In this document: positions 30,991 to 38,370 of the stretch, in pieces
How the letters are laid out: every line of letters starts with the position of its first letter
Position numbering within the stretch: position 1 is the stretch's first letter
NCBI GenBank assembly: GCA_943367595.1
Contig: CALRJS020000030.1
Span: forward strand, 1-46,031
Length of the DNA: 46,031 nucleotides
Source: MW101C3 sp943367595
Lineage (GTDB): Bacteria > Cyanobacteriota > Cyanobacteriia > PCC-6307 > Cyanobiaceae
Direction: 5' to 3'
Translations under genes and position numbers: made by a program
The notes under the pieces: generated by a model
Database searches by the model: none
The model's input: only the letters and a program-made list of their open reading frames with translations
What the model was told of the DNA's origin: nothing

Positions 30991-32199
30991 ATGGCCCCGA
31001 AACGCGTCCTGCTGATCAGCAATGGGCATGGGGAAGACCTCAGCGGCAGCCTGATCGGCCAGGAGCTGCGGGCGACCGGGGCCGACGTGGCAGCGCTGCC
31101 CCTGGTGGGCCACGGGAACGCCTACCGGCAGGCCCAGATTCCAGTGCTGGGCCGCACCCGCACCTACAGCACCGGCGGGCTGGGCTACACCAGCCTGGCG
31201 GGGCGCCTCACGGAGCTGCTGCAGGGGCAGGTGAGCTACGTGCTCAGGCGCCTGGCCCTGTTCCTCTGCCAGGCGCGGCGGTTCGATCTGGTGGTGGTGA
31301 TCGGCGATGTGCTGCCGGTGGTGGCGGCCTGGCTGAGCTGCCGGCCGGCGGTCACCTATCTGGTGGCCTATTCCAGCCATTACGAAGGGCGCCTGCGCCT
31401 GCCCTGGCCCTGCGGCTGGTGCCTGCACAGTGGCCGTTTCCAGCGGGTGTACAGCCGCGACAGCCTCACCGCCACTGACCTCACGGCCCAGCTGGGTCGC
31501 CCGGTGCACTTCCTCGGCAACCCATTCCTGGACCGGGCGCTGGAGCCGGCGGCGCCGCTGCAGATGCTGGAGCCGCACCGCAGCACCGGGGCCAGGCTGC
31601 TGGGGCTCCTGCCGGGCAGCCGGCTGCCGGAAGCGCTGCGCAATCTGGAGCTCATGCTGAAGGTGCTGGTGCGGCTGCCGCCGTCCTGGCAGCAACCGCA
31701 GCAGCTGGTGCTGGTGGCGGCGCTGGTGAAGGATCTTCATCGGGAGCTGGTGGCCCGCTGCGCCGCCCCGCTGGGGTGGGCCCTCCAGGGCGATCGGCTG
31801 GAACGGGGCCCGCTGGTGCTGCACCTGGTGTGGGGAGGCTTCGCAGCGGTGGTGCAGCAGAGCGATCTGCTGCTCTCCATGACCGGCACGGCCGCCGAAC
31901 AGGCCGTGGGCCTGGGCAAACCGGTGCTGCAGCTGGCGGGCCACGGACCGCAATTCACGGTCAGCTTCGCCGAAGCGCAACGCCGGCTGCTGGGTTCGTC
32001 GCTGGCCTGCAGCGAGGGCGAGCCCGGCTCGGAACCCAGCCTGGCCGGCACGGCGGCGCTGGCCACCGCGCTGCTCACCGAGCTTGCCAATCCTGCCCTT
32101 GTGGAACGCTGTCGCCGCAATGGCCACGAGCGGATCGGGGGTCCCGGAGGCGCTGCCAGGATGGCCGGAGAGATCCATGCGGTGTTGCGCGATGTCTGA
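30991..32199 (+). CDS. lipid-A-disaccharide synthase-related protein (TIGR03492 type)
   Basis: A 402-aa GT-B-fold protein related to LpxB. Landmarks are LLISNGHGEDLSGSLIGQEL at the N-terminus, ALPLVGHGNAYR, FDLVVVIGDVLPVVAAW, FLGNPFLDRAL, LLGLLPGSRLPEALRNLELM (the LPGSR motif of LpxB-type transferases) and LLLSMTGTAAEQAVGLGKPV. The cyanobacterial group is distinct from true LpxB and its acceptor is unknown. ATG 30991 starts directly before the first strand; GTG 30976 is an alternative. Its stop overlaps the start of the next small membrane protein gene. Confidence 0.88.
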   Translation: MAPKRVLLISNGHGEDLSGSLIGQELRATGADVAALPLVGHGNAYRQAQIPVLGRTRTYSTGGLGYTSLAGRLTELLQGQVSYVLRRLALFLCQARRFDLVVVIGDVLPVVAAWLSCRPAVTYLVAYSSHYEGRLRLPWPCGWCLHSGRFQRVYSRDSLTATDLTAQLGRPVHFLGNPFLDRALEPAAPLQMLEPHRSTGARLLGLLPGSRLPEALRNLELMLKVLVRLPPSWQQPQQLVLVAALVKDLHRELVARCAAPLGWALQGDRLERGPLVLHLVWGGFAAVVQQSDLLLSMTGTAAEQAVGLGKPVLQLAGHGPQFTVSFAEAQRRLLGSSLACSEGEPGSEPSLAGTAALATALLTELANPALVERCRRNGHERIGGPGGAARMAGEIHAVLRDV

Positions 32200-32470
32200 G
32201 CCGCAATCCCTGAGCGTTCGCCTGAAGGGCTGGCTCGACGGCCTGCTGGTGGCCAATGTGTTTCTGGTGATCGCCGGAGCTCTGTGGTTCGGCCTGGCGA
32301 TCGCCCTGCACAGCCGCAGCGTCGACGCCCCCCTGAAGCTGTTTCAGCAGCTGTGGGAGCCCCTGTTCACCCCGGCGATCGGCCTGCTGATGGCGGCGGC
32401 CGTGCTCAGCGGGATCCTGGGCTGGTGGCAGCGGCGAGTGCGGCGGCAACATCCGGATACTGGAAGCTGA
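32192..32470 (+). CDS. small two-helix membrane protein
   Basis: I recognise no named family. The 92-aa product has two hydrophobic helices (LVANVFLVIAGALWFGLAIAL and LFTPAIGLLMAAAVLSGILGWW) separated by a short loop (HSRSVDAPLKLFQQLW), and a basic C-terminus. The ATG at 32192 overlaps the end of the LpxB-like gene, so the two are probably coupled. Its 3' end overlaps the convergent TIGR01777 gene by 65 bp. Confidence 0.7.
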   Translation: MSEPQSLSVRLKGWLDGLLVANVFLVIAGALWFGLAIALHSRSVDAPLKLFQQLWEPLFTPAIGLLMAAAVLSGILGWWQRRVRRQHPDTGS

Positions 32471-33359
32471 ACCCCTGCTGCTGCAGGCGTTCGGGCACCA
32501 CATGCTGCCCCTCGAGCACCACTTTGGCGCCATCGCCGAGCATCAGCTGCAGCACCGGCGCCGGCACCGGCAGCAGGCTCGGGCGGCCCAGCACTTCTCC
32601 CAGGCTGGTGGCGAAGGTCTGCATGGTGACGGGGGTGGGCGCCACGGCGTTGTAAGCCCCCACGTAGGCCGGATCCACCAGGGCGGCGGCGATCAGCCGG
32701 CAGAGGTCGGTGCGCTCGATCCAGCTCATCCACTGCCGGCCCGAACCCACCGGCCCCCCGAAGCCGCTGCGGAACACCGGCAGCATCTTGCCGAGGGCGC
32801 CGCCGTCGGCGCCGAGCACGATGCCGATGCGCAGCTTCACCACGCGGATGCCCAAGGCGGCGCGATCGGCCGCCGCCTCCCACTGGGCGCAGAGCTGGCC
32901 GAGGAAATCAGCCGCCGGCGGCGAGGCTTCGGTGAAACTGCCGCTCGGGCTGTTGCCGTAGTAGCCCACGGCTGAGCCGTTCACCAGCACCCGGGGCGGA
33001 GTGCCCAGGCGGCCCATGGCCTCCACCAGCTCCGTGGTGGTCACCAGGCGGCTGTCGAGCAGGCGCTGGCGGTGCTCCGGGGTCCAGCGCTGATCGGCGA
33101 TCGGCTCACCGGCCAGGTTCACCACCCCTTCGGCAGCCGCCAGGGCCTCGAGCACGTCGGCGCGCCTCCAGGTGGCCGGATCGGCGGGGTCACCTTGGAG
33201 CCAAGCCACACCGGCCAAGCCGGAACCGGATCCGGAGCTTCCGGCACTGGCGCTGCCCGGCTGCCGGCTGAGCAGGGTGCAGCTGTGCCCTTCCCGCTGC
33301 AGCAGGGGCACCAGTTCACGGCCGATGAAGCCGGTACATCCGAGCAGAAACAGCCGCAC
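32406..33359 (-). CDS. TIGR01777 family oxidoreductase (epimerase-like)
   Basis: A 317-aa extended short-chain-dehydrogenase-fold protein. The NAD(P)-binding motif GCTGFIGREL is at the N-terminus (residues 8-17). VVNLAGEPIADQRWTPEHRQ and RVLVNGSAVGYYGNSPSGSF are family landmarks, the latter covering the position of the catalytic Tyr, and the C-terminus carries the DUF1731 region (FATSLGEVLGRPSLLPVPAP). Relatives include SulA-like proteins in cyanobacteria and plants. Substrate and reaction are unknown. The C-terminal end overlaps the convergent small membrane protein gene. Confidence 0.9.
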   Translation of the reverse strand: MRLFLLGCTGFIGRELVPLLQREGHSCTLLSRQPGSASAGSSGSGSGLAGVAWLQGDPADPATWRRADVLEALAAAEGVVNLAGEPIADQRWTPEHRQRLLDSRLVTTTELVEAMGRLGTPPRVLVNGSAVGYYGNSPSGSFTEASPPAADFLGQLCAQWEAAADRAALGIRVVKLRIGIVLGADGGALGKMLPVFRSGFGGPVGSGRQWMSWIERTDLCRLIAAALVDPAYVGAYNAVAPTPVTMQTFATSLGEVLGRPSLLPVPAPVLQLMLGDGAKVVLEGQHVVPERLQQQGFSFQYPDVAAALAAATSPGSR

Positions 33360-33428
33360 AGCAGGGAGGACGCACTGGTTTCAACGGTAGGGCTGGCACC
33401 GGTGGCCAAGGCGGCCGGAAAGGGGCAC

Positions 33429-33434
33429 TAACCT
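33429..33434 (+). promoter_or_regulatory. possible -10 element for ndhO
   Basis: TAACCT lies 22 bp before the ndhO ATG. GGGGCACTA precedes the second half of this element, and the same string precedes the -10 element at 25061. Confidence 0.35.
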
Positions 33435-33456
33435 GCGCGCATCGATCCCTGTCGCG

Positions 33457-33699
33457 ATGGCTGACACTGCACCTGCACCAACCAAGCCGGCACCCATCAA
33501 GAAAGTCAGCCTGGTGAAAGTGAACGCGGCGCTCTACGCCGGCAGCCTGGAAGCAACGGCCAGCGACCCCACCCCACCGGCCTATCTGTTTGAGGGCCCT
33601 GGCGAAGTGCTCGCCGTGAAAGGCGATTACGCCCAGCTGCGCTGGCGCCTGCCCGTGCCGGACGTGTGGCTGCGGCTTGATCAGCTCGAAGCCTTCTGA
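33457..33699 (+). CDS. ndhO: NAD(P)H-quinone oxidoreductase subunit O
   Basis: A small subunit of the thylakoid NDH-1 complex involved in cyclic electron flow and respiration. It is 80 aa: a Pro/Ala-rich N-terminus then KKVSLVKVNAALYAGSLEAT, YLFEGPGEVLAVKGDYAQLR and WRLPVPDVWLRLDQLEAF, a close fit to NdhO. ATG 33457 gives the expected length. It is convergent with the J-domain gene, with 6 bp between the stops. Confidence 0.95.
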   Translation: MADTAPAPTKPAPIKKVSLVKVNAALYAGSLEATASDPTPPAYLFEGPGEVLAVKGDYAQLRWRLPVPDVWLRLDQLEAF

Positions 33700-33705
33700 A
33701 CCGGT

Positions 33706-34401
33706 TCAGAGATCGAGCCGGCGCCGCTCTTCCTTCATGAGGGAGCGGCGCCGTTTGGCTTCGCGCAGCATCTCGCGACCGTCGTGGAGGTAGCTGTCCA
33801 CGTAGCCGAGGGTGTAGCGCTCCAGTTCCGCCAGGGCGTCTTCCACCTGGCTGAGGCAGTGGTAGAGGCTGAGGCCAAAGCCCTTGGCCGCCGACGGGCA
33901 GGCCATGGAGCGGTAGAGTGTCTGCACCTTTTCCAGCTTGGCCTTGCTCTGCTCCAGGAAGGCGCAGAACGCCTCCATCAGCAGGTCGTCGTAGGGATCG
34001 GCGGCGAGGGCGCGCAGTTCACCCGGGAACGCCAGGATCACCTGCCCCAGCAGCCGGTCGATCGGCGAGTACACCCGCTGGAGCCACACCACCAGCTCCC
34101 CATCACGGGCCGCGCCCCGGCTGTCGGCGGCCGGGGTCTGCACCCGCACAGCGCGCGCTGAGGGCGCCCTCCCATTCGCTTGGGCCGGGCTGTGGCTGCT
34201 GTCGTAAAGGCGGCGACGCTCACGGTCGCCCAGCACCTCCCAGGCGGCATTGAGCGCCACGATCGTGGCGGCATCGCCGCCTGCATCGGGGTGGTGCCGC
34301 TTCACCAGCTGCCGGTAGGCCGCCTTGATCTCCGCCGCGCTGGCCTGAACGCTCACGCCAAGCACGGTGTAAGGGTTGACGGGGGTGGGTGAAACGGCCA
34401 T
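33706..34401 (-). CDS. J-domain (DnaJ-like) protein
   Basis: A 231-aa co-chaperone-type protein. The N-terminal J domain (about 9-70) has NPYTVLGVSVQASAAEIKAA and the diagnostic HPD at 37-39 in KRHHPDAGGD. The rest is a helical C-terminal region without zinc finger or DnaJ substrate-binding domains, ending in a basic coiled stretch (REAKRRRSLMKEERRRLDL). Partner and target are unknown. ATG 34401 is chosen because it directly precedes the J domain; in-frame ATGs at 34425 and 34452 are possible. Confidence 0.88.
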   Translation of the reverse strand: MAVSPTPVNPYTVLGVSVQASAAEIKAAYRQLVKRHHPDAGGDAATIVALNAAWEVLGDRERRRLYDSSHSPAQANGRAPSARAVRVQTPAADSRGAARDGELVVWLQRVYSPIDRLLGQVILAFPGELRALAADPYDDLLMEAFCAFLEQSKAKLEKVQTLYRSMACPSAAKGFGLSLYHCLSQVEDALAELERYTLGYVDSYLHDGREMLREAKRRRSLMKEERRRLDL

Positions 34402-34450
34402 CCAGCAGCCCGGGAGCGAGGCCATCATCTCCGCGCCAGTGCTCAGGCGC

Positions 34451-34478
34451 AAAAAAAAGCCCCCCGTTTCCGGGAGGC
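34451..34478 (-). terminator. intrinsic terminator of the downstream porin gene
   Basis: In the minus-strand RNA an 8-bp stem (GCCUCCCG with CGGGGGGC, one G-U pair) with a 4-nt loop is followed by eight U. It lies 44 bp past the stop of the porin gene at 34523. Confidence 0.9.
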
Positions 34479-34522
34479 CGTGTGGTGGTGTGTGAGGGCA
34501 GGTTGAACCGGCGAGCCGATCG

Positions 34523-36217
34523 TCAGAAGCGGAAGGTGGTCTGCACGAGGCCGCCGAACACGCTGAAAGTCTGGTCGCTGCCGGTGAGCTGGCCGAGCGG
34601 GCGGCTGAGGTAGAAGATCGCCGGGGTGACGGAGATGTTGTCGGTCACCTGGAACTTGTACCACCATTCCCAGACGTAGTTGCCATCGTTCGGGGTGGTT
34701 TCAAGGCCCGGGGTCGTGCCGGACTTCAGCTGGGTAGCGAACACCGGCTGGCCCACGGCCATACCGGCGGCGTTGCCCTTGGCGAACACGTCAGACCATT
34801 CCAGGCCGACAAACCAGCTCTGGGACTCGCTCACGAAAGGAGTGGCAAAATCCACACCGGTGGAGCGGGTTTCATTGCCGGACAGGCTGTTGAGACCCCA
34901 GCCGAGGCTGATCGAGGGAACAATGCCGCTCTTCTTCGGCTGCCAGTAGGCATTCACCGCCACGCTGTTGGACTCACCGTTGGCCAGGAACCAGCTGTTG
35001 GAAGCGGCGAAGTTGGTGCCGCGACGGAAGTTGGTGGCCTGTTGGCCGTAGCGGTAAGCCGCCGAAATGTTCCACTGGGGCGTGGTGTAGTTCAGCTGGG
35101 CCAGGAAGTTGCCGCGGGCGCAATCGGTGCCGATGCCGCCTTCATCGCCGGAGCAGCTGAAGGGGTCGCCATCGAACACAGTGCCCGAGTCACCTTGCTG
35201 GGCCACATAGCTGGCGCCGGCGCTGAAGCGACCTTTGCCCTTGGGAACGTTTTGCCTCCAGGTGATACCTGCGGCTGCACCGGTGGCTTTGTTGTAGACG
35301 CCAGGAGCGCCGTGGAGGGTGAAGAGATCAAGGATCTTGTCGCCCTTGCCATACACCGAGGGGGTGACTGCCAGCATTTCGGTGTTCCGCGCCTTGGGAC
35401 CGACGGTGATGGCAACATCACGCCCGACAGGGAAGCGGTACCAGAGACGGTCGATGCCGACCACATCAGAGCAACTGCGGTTACCGGTGCAGCTCGATTG
35501 ACCAAAGCCATTGCTGGCGATGTCCAGCGCGGTGAGGTTGACACCGTTGCCGTTGAAGGCGTTGTTGAAGTTGCCCGAGCGCAGACGGGTGAACAGCTGA
35601 TCCTTGCCGCTGAAGCTGGTGATGAAGTTCAGGCGAACGTCATAGTTGAAGGTAGTGGCACCGAAACGAGCGTTGTAGTTTTCGCGCGCCCGGGTGCCGT
35701 TCGCCGTACCGAACGCATTGCTGGTGCTGTTGCCAGCGGCATTGACAGCACCCAGCACGAAGGTGGCTTGGCCCTGCAGCTTGGTGGTGGTGGAGAACTG
35801 GGTCGCTTCCAGTTCACCCACTTTGGCTTCAAGGCCATCCACTCGGCCCTTGAGCACAGCCAGTTCGGCTTCGAATTCCTTGAGCAGGCGGCGCAGCTCG
35901 TCCGTCACCTCGGTGATGCGATCGAGGCAGGCATTGAGCAGGGCGGCGGCTTCCCAGCGGCTGAGGGCCTGCTTGCCGCGGAAGGTGCCGTCGGGATAGC
36001 CGGCGACGCAGCCGTAGCGCTCGATCAGGTTGGAGAGCGCCTGATAGGCCCACTCGGTGGGCTGCACATCAGAAAACTGATTAATGCTGGTGACCTGATC
36101 CTTGACATTGGCATAGCGATTGACGCCATCCATGTTCAGGTCTGCGGCTGAAGCTGCCACGGGGGCGAGCATGCCAAGTGCAGCGGGAGCCAGCAACAAG
36201 TGCTGAATGCGATTCAT
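34523..36217 (-). CDS. SLH-domain porin (SomA/OprB type), copy 1
   Basis: An outer-membrane porin of 564 aa. The signal peptide (about 1-25, ending ASAADLN) is followed by an SLH domain (SDVQPTEWAYQALSNLIERY, GYPDGTFRGKQALSRWEAAA) that holds the protein to the peptidoglycan. A coiled coil (DELRRLLKEFEAELAVLKGR, VDGLEAKVGELEA) lies to about 150, then a beta-barrel. The protein ends with Phe (TTFRF), as outer-membrane proteins do. Such porins carry small solutes, and some have been linked to iron. ATG 36217 is preceded by GAGGA at 5-nt spacing. It is a tandem partner of the next porin, with near-identical SLH and coiled-coil parts. Confidence 0.93.
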   Translation of the reverse strand: MNRIQHLLLAPAALGMLAPVAASAADLNMDGVNRYANVKDQVTSINQFSDVQPTEWAYQALSNLIERYGCVAGYPDGTFRGKQALSRWEAAALLNACLDRITEVTDELRRLLKEFEAELAVLKGRVDGLEAKVGELEATQFSTTTKLQGQATFVLGAVNAAGNSTSNAFGTANGTRARENYNARFGATTFNYDVRLNFITSFSGKDQLFTRLRSGNFNNAFNGNGVNLTALDIASNGFGQSSCTGNRSCSDVVGIDRLWYRFPVGRDVAITVGPKARNTEMLAVTPSVYGKGDKILDLFTLHGAPGVYNKATGAAAGITWRQNVPKGKGRFSAGASYVAQQGDSGTVFDGDPFSCSGDEGGIGTDCARGNFLAQLNYTTPQWNISAAYRYGQQATNFRRGTNFAASNSWFLANGESNSVAVNAYWQPKKSGIVPSISLGWGLNSLSGNETRSTGVDFATPFVSESQSWFVGLEWSDVFAKGNAAGMAVGQPVFATQLKSGTTPGLETTPNDGNYVWEWWYKFQVTDNISVTPAIFYLSRPLGQLTGSDQTFSVFGGLVQTTFRF

Positions 36218-36231
36218 GAGAGTCCTCACAC
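36215..36231 (-). promoter_or_regulatory. porin 1 ribosome-binding site, Yfr1-complementary
   Basis: In the mRNA GUGUGAGGA (complement of TCCTCACAC at 36223-36231) lies 5 nt before the AUG and includes the Shine-Dalgarno GAGGA. It is the exact complement of UCCUCACAC, part of the conserved ACUCCUCACAC loop of the cyanobacterial sRNA Yfr1; on the plus strand 10 of 11 bases of the loop match. Confidence 0.65.
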
Positions 36232-36377
36232 CAATTGAGGGAAGCTTCTGTAGTGAAGCCTGCAAATTGTATGGACTGAGAACGCCCTTCGCCTCGCTTG
36301 AGCTACCTGGGGATGTGTCCTGGGCGACATGCGTCAGCAGCCGCACAAAGCCTGACCAGGCCTGGAATCCAGCAAAT
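36218..36377. other. porin 1 leader and promoter region
   Basis: This is the porin 1 upstream region, between its start and the copy 2 terminator. Its ribosome-binding site is listed separately. No small gene or other structure stands out, and I could not pick a -10 element with confidence. Confidence 0.4.
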
Positions 36378-36401
36378 AAAAAACCCCACCATATGGCGGG
36401 G
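36378..36401 (-). terminator. intrinsic terminator after porin copy 2
   Basis: In the minus-strand RNA a 7-bp stem (CCCCGCC with GGUGGGG, one G-U pair) and a 4-nt loop are followed by six U. It lies about 100 bp past the stop of porin copy 2 and before the copy 1 leader, which suggests that the two porins are separate transcription units. Confidence 0.85.
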
Positions 36402-36505
36402 CCGATGAACTGATTGCCGATTTGAGGTTCACTTGAACCGCTTTTGATCAACTGAGCAATATGTGAGGGGCTCAGAAGAAACGGTTCAAGCGAAGAGAGG
36501 CAAAA

Positions 36506-38110
36506 TCAGAACTTGAAGGTGGTTTTGACGATGCCACCGAAGTTGTTGAAGCTGGAGTTGTTGAACTTCTGCTCTTGGCCGAGAGGAGCACTCAGATAGT
36601 AGATCGCAGGGGTCACGCTGATGTTGTCGGTGACCTGGAACTTGTACCACCACTCCCAGGCGTAGTTGCCGTCGTTGGGGGACAGGGTGTCGTTGTCACC
36701 CGACTTCGTGAGGAAGGTGGGCTGACCGACGGCCATGCCGAGAGCGTTGCCCTTGATGAAGACATCGCTCCACTGCAGGCCCACGTACCAGGACTGGGTC
36801 TGAGCACCGTCGATGACGTTCTCGAGAGCACCAGCAGAAGCAGCGTCAGCGCTGTGGCCGTTGATGCCCCAGCCGGCGCTGATCGAGGGGATCCAGCCGG
36901 AGGTGGAGGGCTGCCAGTAGCCGCTGATGCCGATCGAGCTCACGGAGCTGGACCCAGCGAAGCCGACATTGGCCAGGGGAGTGCCGTTGCCGGGGTAGAG
37001 GCCAGCCTGACCACCTTCAGGGGTGGTGTAGACGTAAGCCACGGCCAAGCCGTAGTTGGGCTGGGTGTAGGCGATCTGGGCGGTACCCGTCTGAGCGGCT
37101 CCGGAGGTGCCGATGCCGCCTTCGCTCGGATTGCCGTTGTCACCGTTGGCGGAGACGTAGTTGGCGCTGATGGTCCAGCCGCCGCTCTTCCACCACAGAC
37201 CAGCACCTGCACCCAGGTTCAGGCTGTAGGCACCGGGAGCACCGGCGTAGGTGAAGATGTCGAGGACGGTGTCAGCGGGGTACACGCTGGGCCAGACGGC
37301 CAGCATGTCGTCCTGACGCACACGACCACCAACGGTGGCGGTGAAGCCGGTGCCGATGGGGAATTGGTAGAAGAGGCGGTTGATCGCTACCACGTCGCCG
37401 CAATCAGCGCCGGTGCCGCAGCCCTCTTCGAAGGCAGCCTCAAGAGCGTTCAGGCCAACAATGTTGTTGCCTGCCCAAGGGCCGTCAGCGAAGTTGCCGG
37501 CGCGCAGGCGGGTGCGCAGCAGGTCTTTGCCGGTGAAGCTGGTGTCGAAGTTGAGCTGAATGTCGTAGTTGAAGGCGGTGGCGCCTTGCTCATTGCGGGC
37601 CTGGCCCAGCAGACCGCCACTGTTGGAGCCGCCGTAGGCGTTGGCGCCAACCACAAAGGTGGCCTTACCGTTCAGCTTGGTGGTGGTGGAGAACTGGCTG
37701 GCTTCCAGCTCGCCCACTTTGGCTTCGAGGCCATCGACACGGCCCTTGAGCACGGCCAGTTCGGCTTCGAATTCCTTGAGGAGACGACGCAGCTCGTCGG
37801 TCACCTCGGTGATGCGGTCGAGGCAGGCGTTGAGCAGAGCAGCGGCTTCCCAGCGGCTGAGGGCTTTCTTGCCGCGGAAGGTGCCATCGGGGTAGCCAGC
37901 GACGCAGCCGTAGCGCTCGATCAGGTTCGAGAGCGCTTGGTAAGCCCACTCGGTGGGCTGAACGTCGGAGAACTGGTTGATGCTGGTGACTTGCTCCTCA
38001 GAGGCGTACTGGTTGACGCCGTCGAGGTTGAGTTCTGCAGCAGACACGGCCATCGGGGAGAGAAGCCCCAGAGCGGCAGGTGCCAGCAGCAGTTGCTGGA
38101 AGAGTTTCAT
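36506..38110 (-). CDS. SLH-domain porin (SomA/OprB type), copy 2
   Basis: A porin of 534 aa in the same family as its neighbour. It has a signal peptide (MKLFQQLLLAPAALGLLSPM and onward, cut near VSAAELN), an SLH domain with GYPDGTFRGKKALSRWEAAA, a coiled coil with DELRRLLKEFEAELAVLKGR, and a beta-barrel ending in KTTFKF. The SLH and coiled-coil parts are nearly identical to copy 1, the barrel loops are not, and the C-terminal strands (VGLQWSDVFIKGNALGMAVG) are again similar. Divergence concentrates in barrel loops, so the pores may differ in selectivity. ATG 38110 is chosen by the signal peptide and the GAGGA site. Confidence 0.93.
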   Translation of the reverse strand: MKLFQQLLLAPAALGLLSPMAVSAAELNLDGVNQYASEEQVTSINQFSDVQPTEWAYQALSNLIERYGCVAGYPDGTFRGKKALSRWEAAALLNACLDRITEVTDELRRLLKEFEAELAVLKGRVDGLEAKVGELEASQFSTTTKLNGKATFVVGANAYGGSNSGGLLGQARNEQGATAFNYDIQLNFDTSFTGKDLLRTRLRAGNFADGPWAGNNIVGLNALEAAFEEGCGTGADCGDVVAINRLFYQFPIGTGFTATVGGRVRQDDMLAVWPSVYPADTVLDIFTYAGAPGAYSLNLGAGAGLWWKSGGWTISANYVSANGDNGNPSEGGIGTSGAAQTGTAQIAYTQPNYGLAVAYVYTTPEGGQAGLYPGNGTPLANVGFAGSSSVSSIGISGYWQPSTSGWIPSISAGWGINGHSADAASAGALENVIDGAQTQSWYVGLQWSDVFIKGNALGMAVGQPTFLTKSGDNDTLSPNDGNYAWEWWYKFQVTDNISVTPAIYYLSAPLGQEQKFNNSSFNNFGGIVKTTFKF

Positions 38111-38123
38111 TGTGTCCTCACAC
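38108..38123 (-). promoter_or_regulatory. porin 2 ribosome-binding site, Yfr1-complementary
   Basis: In the mRNA GUGUGAGGA (complement of TCCTCACAC at 38115-38123) lies 4 nt before the AUG and includes the GAGGA Shine-Dalgarno. The 9 nt are the same as at copy 1 and are again complementary to the Yfr1 loop, while flanking leader bases differ between the two genes. Confidence 0.65.
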
Positions 38124-38370
38124 AAAAAGGGGCGCAATGCGCCGACCACATCTTCACGGCAGTTCCAGCAGCAACCAGATCGGATGTGACAGAAATGACA
38201 ATGGACGGTGAGGGCCATGGCTTGCCAGGCCGCCAGCGAGCAAGCAACTCCCGGTCCAGAGTGAGGAGCCCGGCCCGAAGACCCTGGCTTTCCGTTCGTC
38301 TCGCCCCTGGCCGTGGTGGCTGGGTCTGGGCCTGATCTGGCTGGCGGGCACCCTCGCCGACCGGCTCTGG

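Noticed and set aside
30760..32256. 498-codon open frame on the minus strand opposite the LpxB-like gene
   Set aside because: It is antisense shadow sequence rich in His, Gln and Arg, with no recognisable motif.
36215..36231. a Yfr1 gene inside the window
   Set aside because: ACTCCTCACAC itself was not found on either strand. Only the complementary target-type sites occur, so the sRNA gene must lie elsewhere.
36218..36451. N-terminal extension of porin copy 1
   Set aside because: The frame is open upstream, but the signal peptide begins at the ATG at 36217 and the extension covers the copy 2 terminator.
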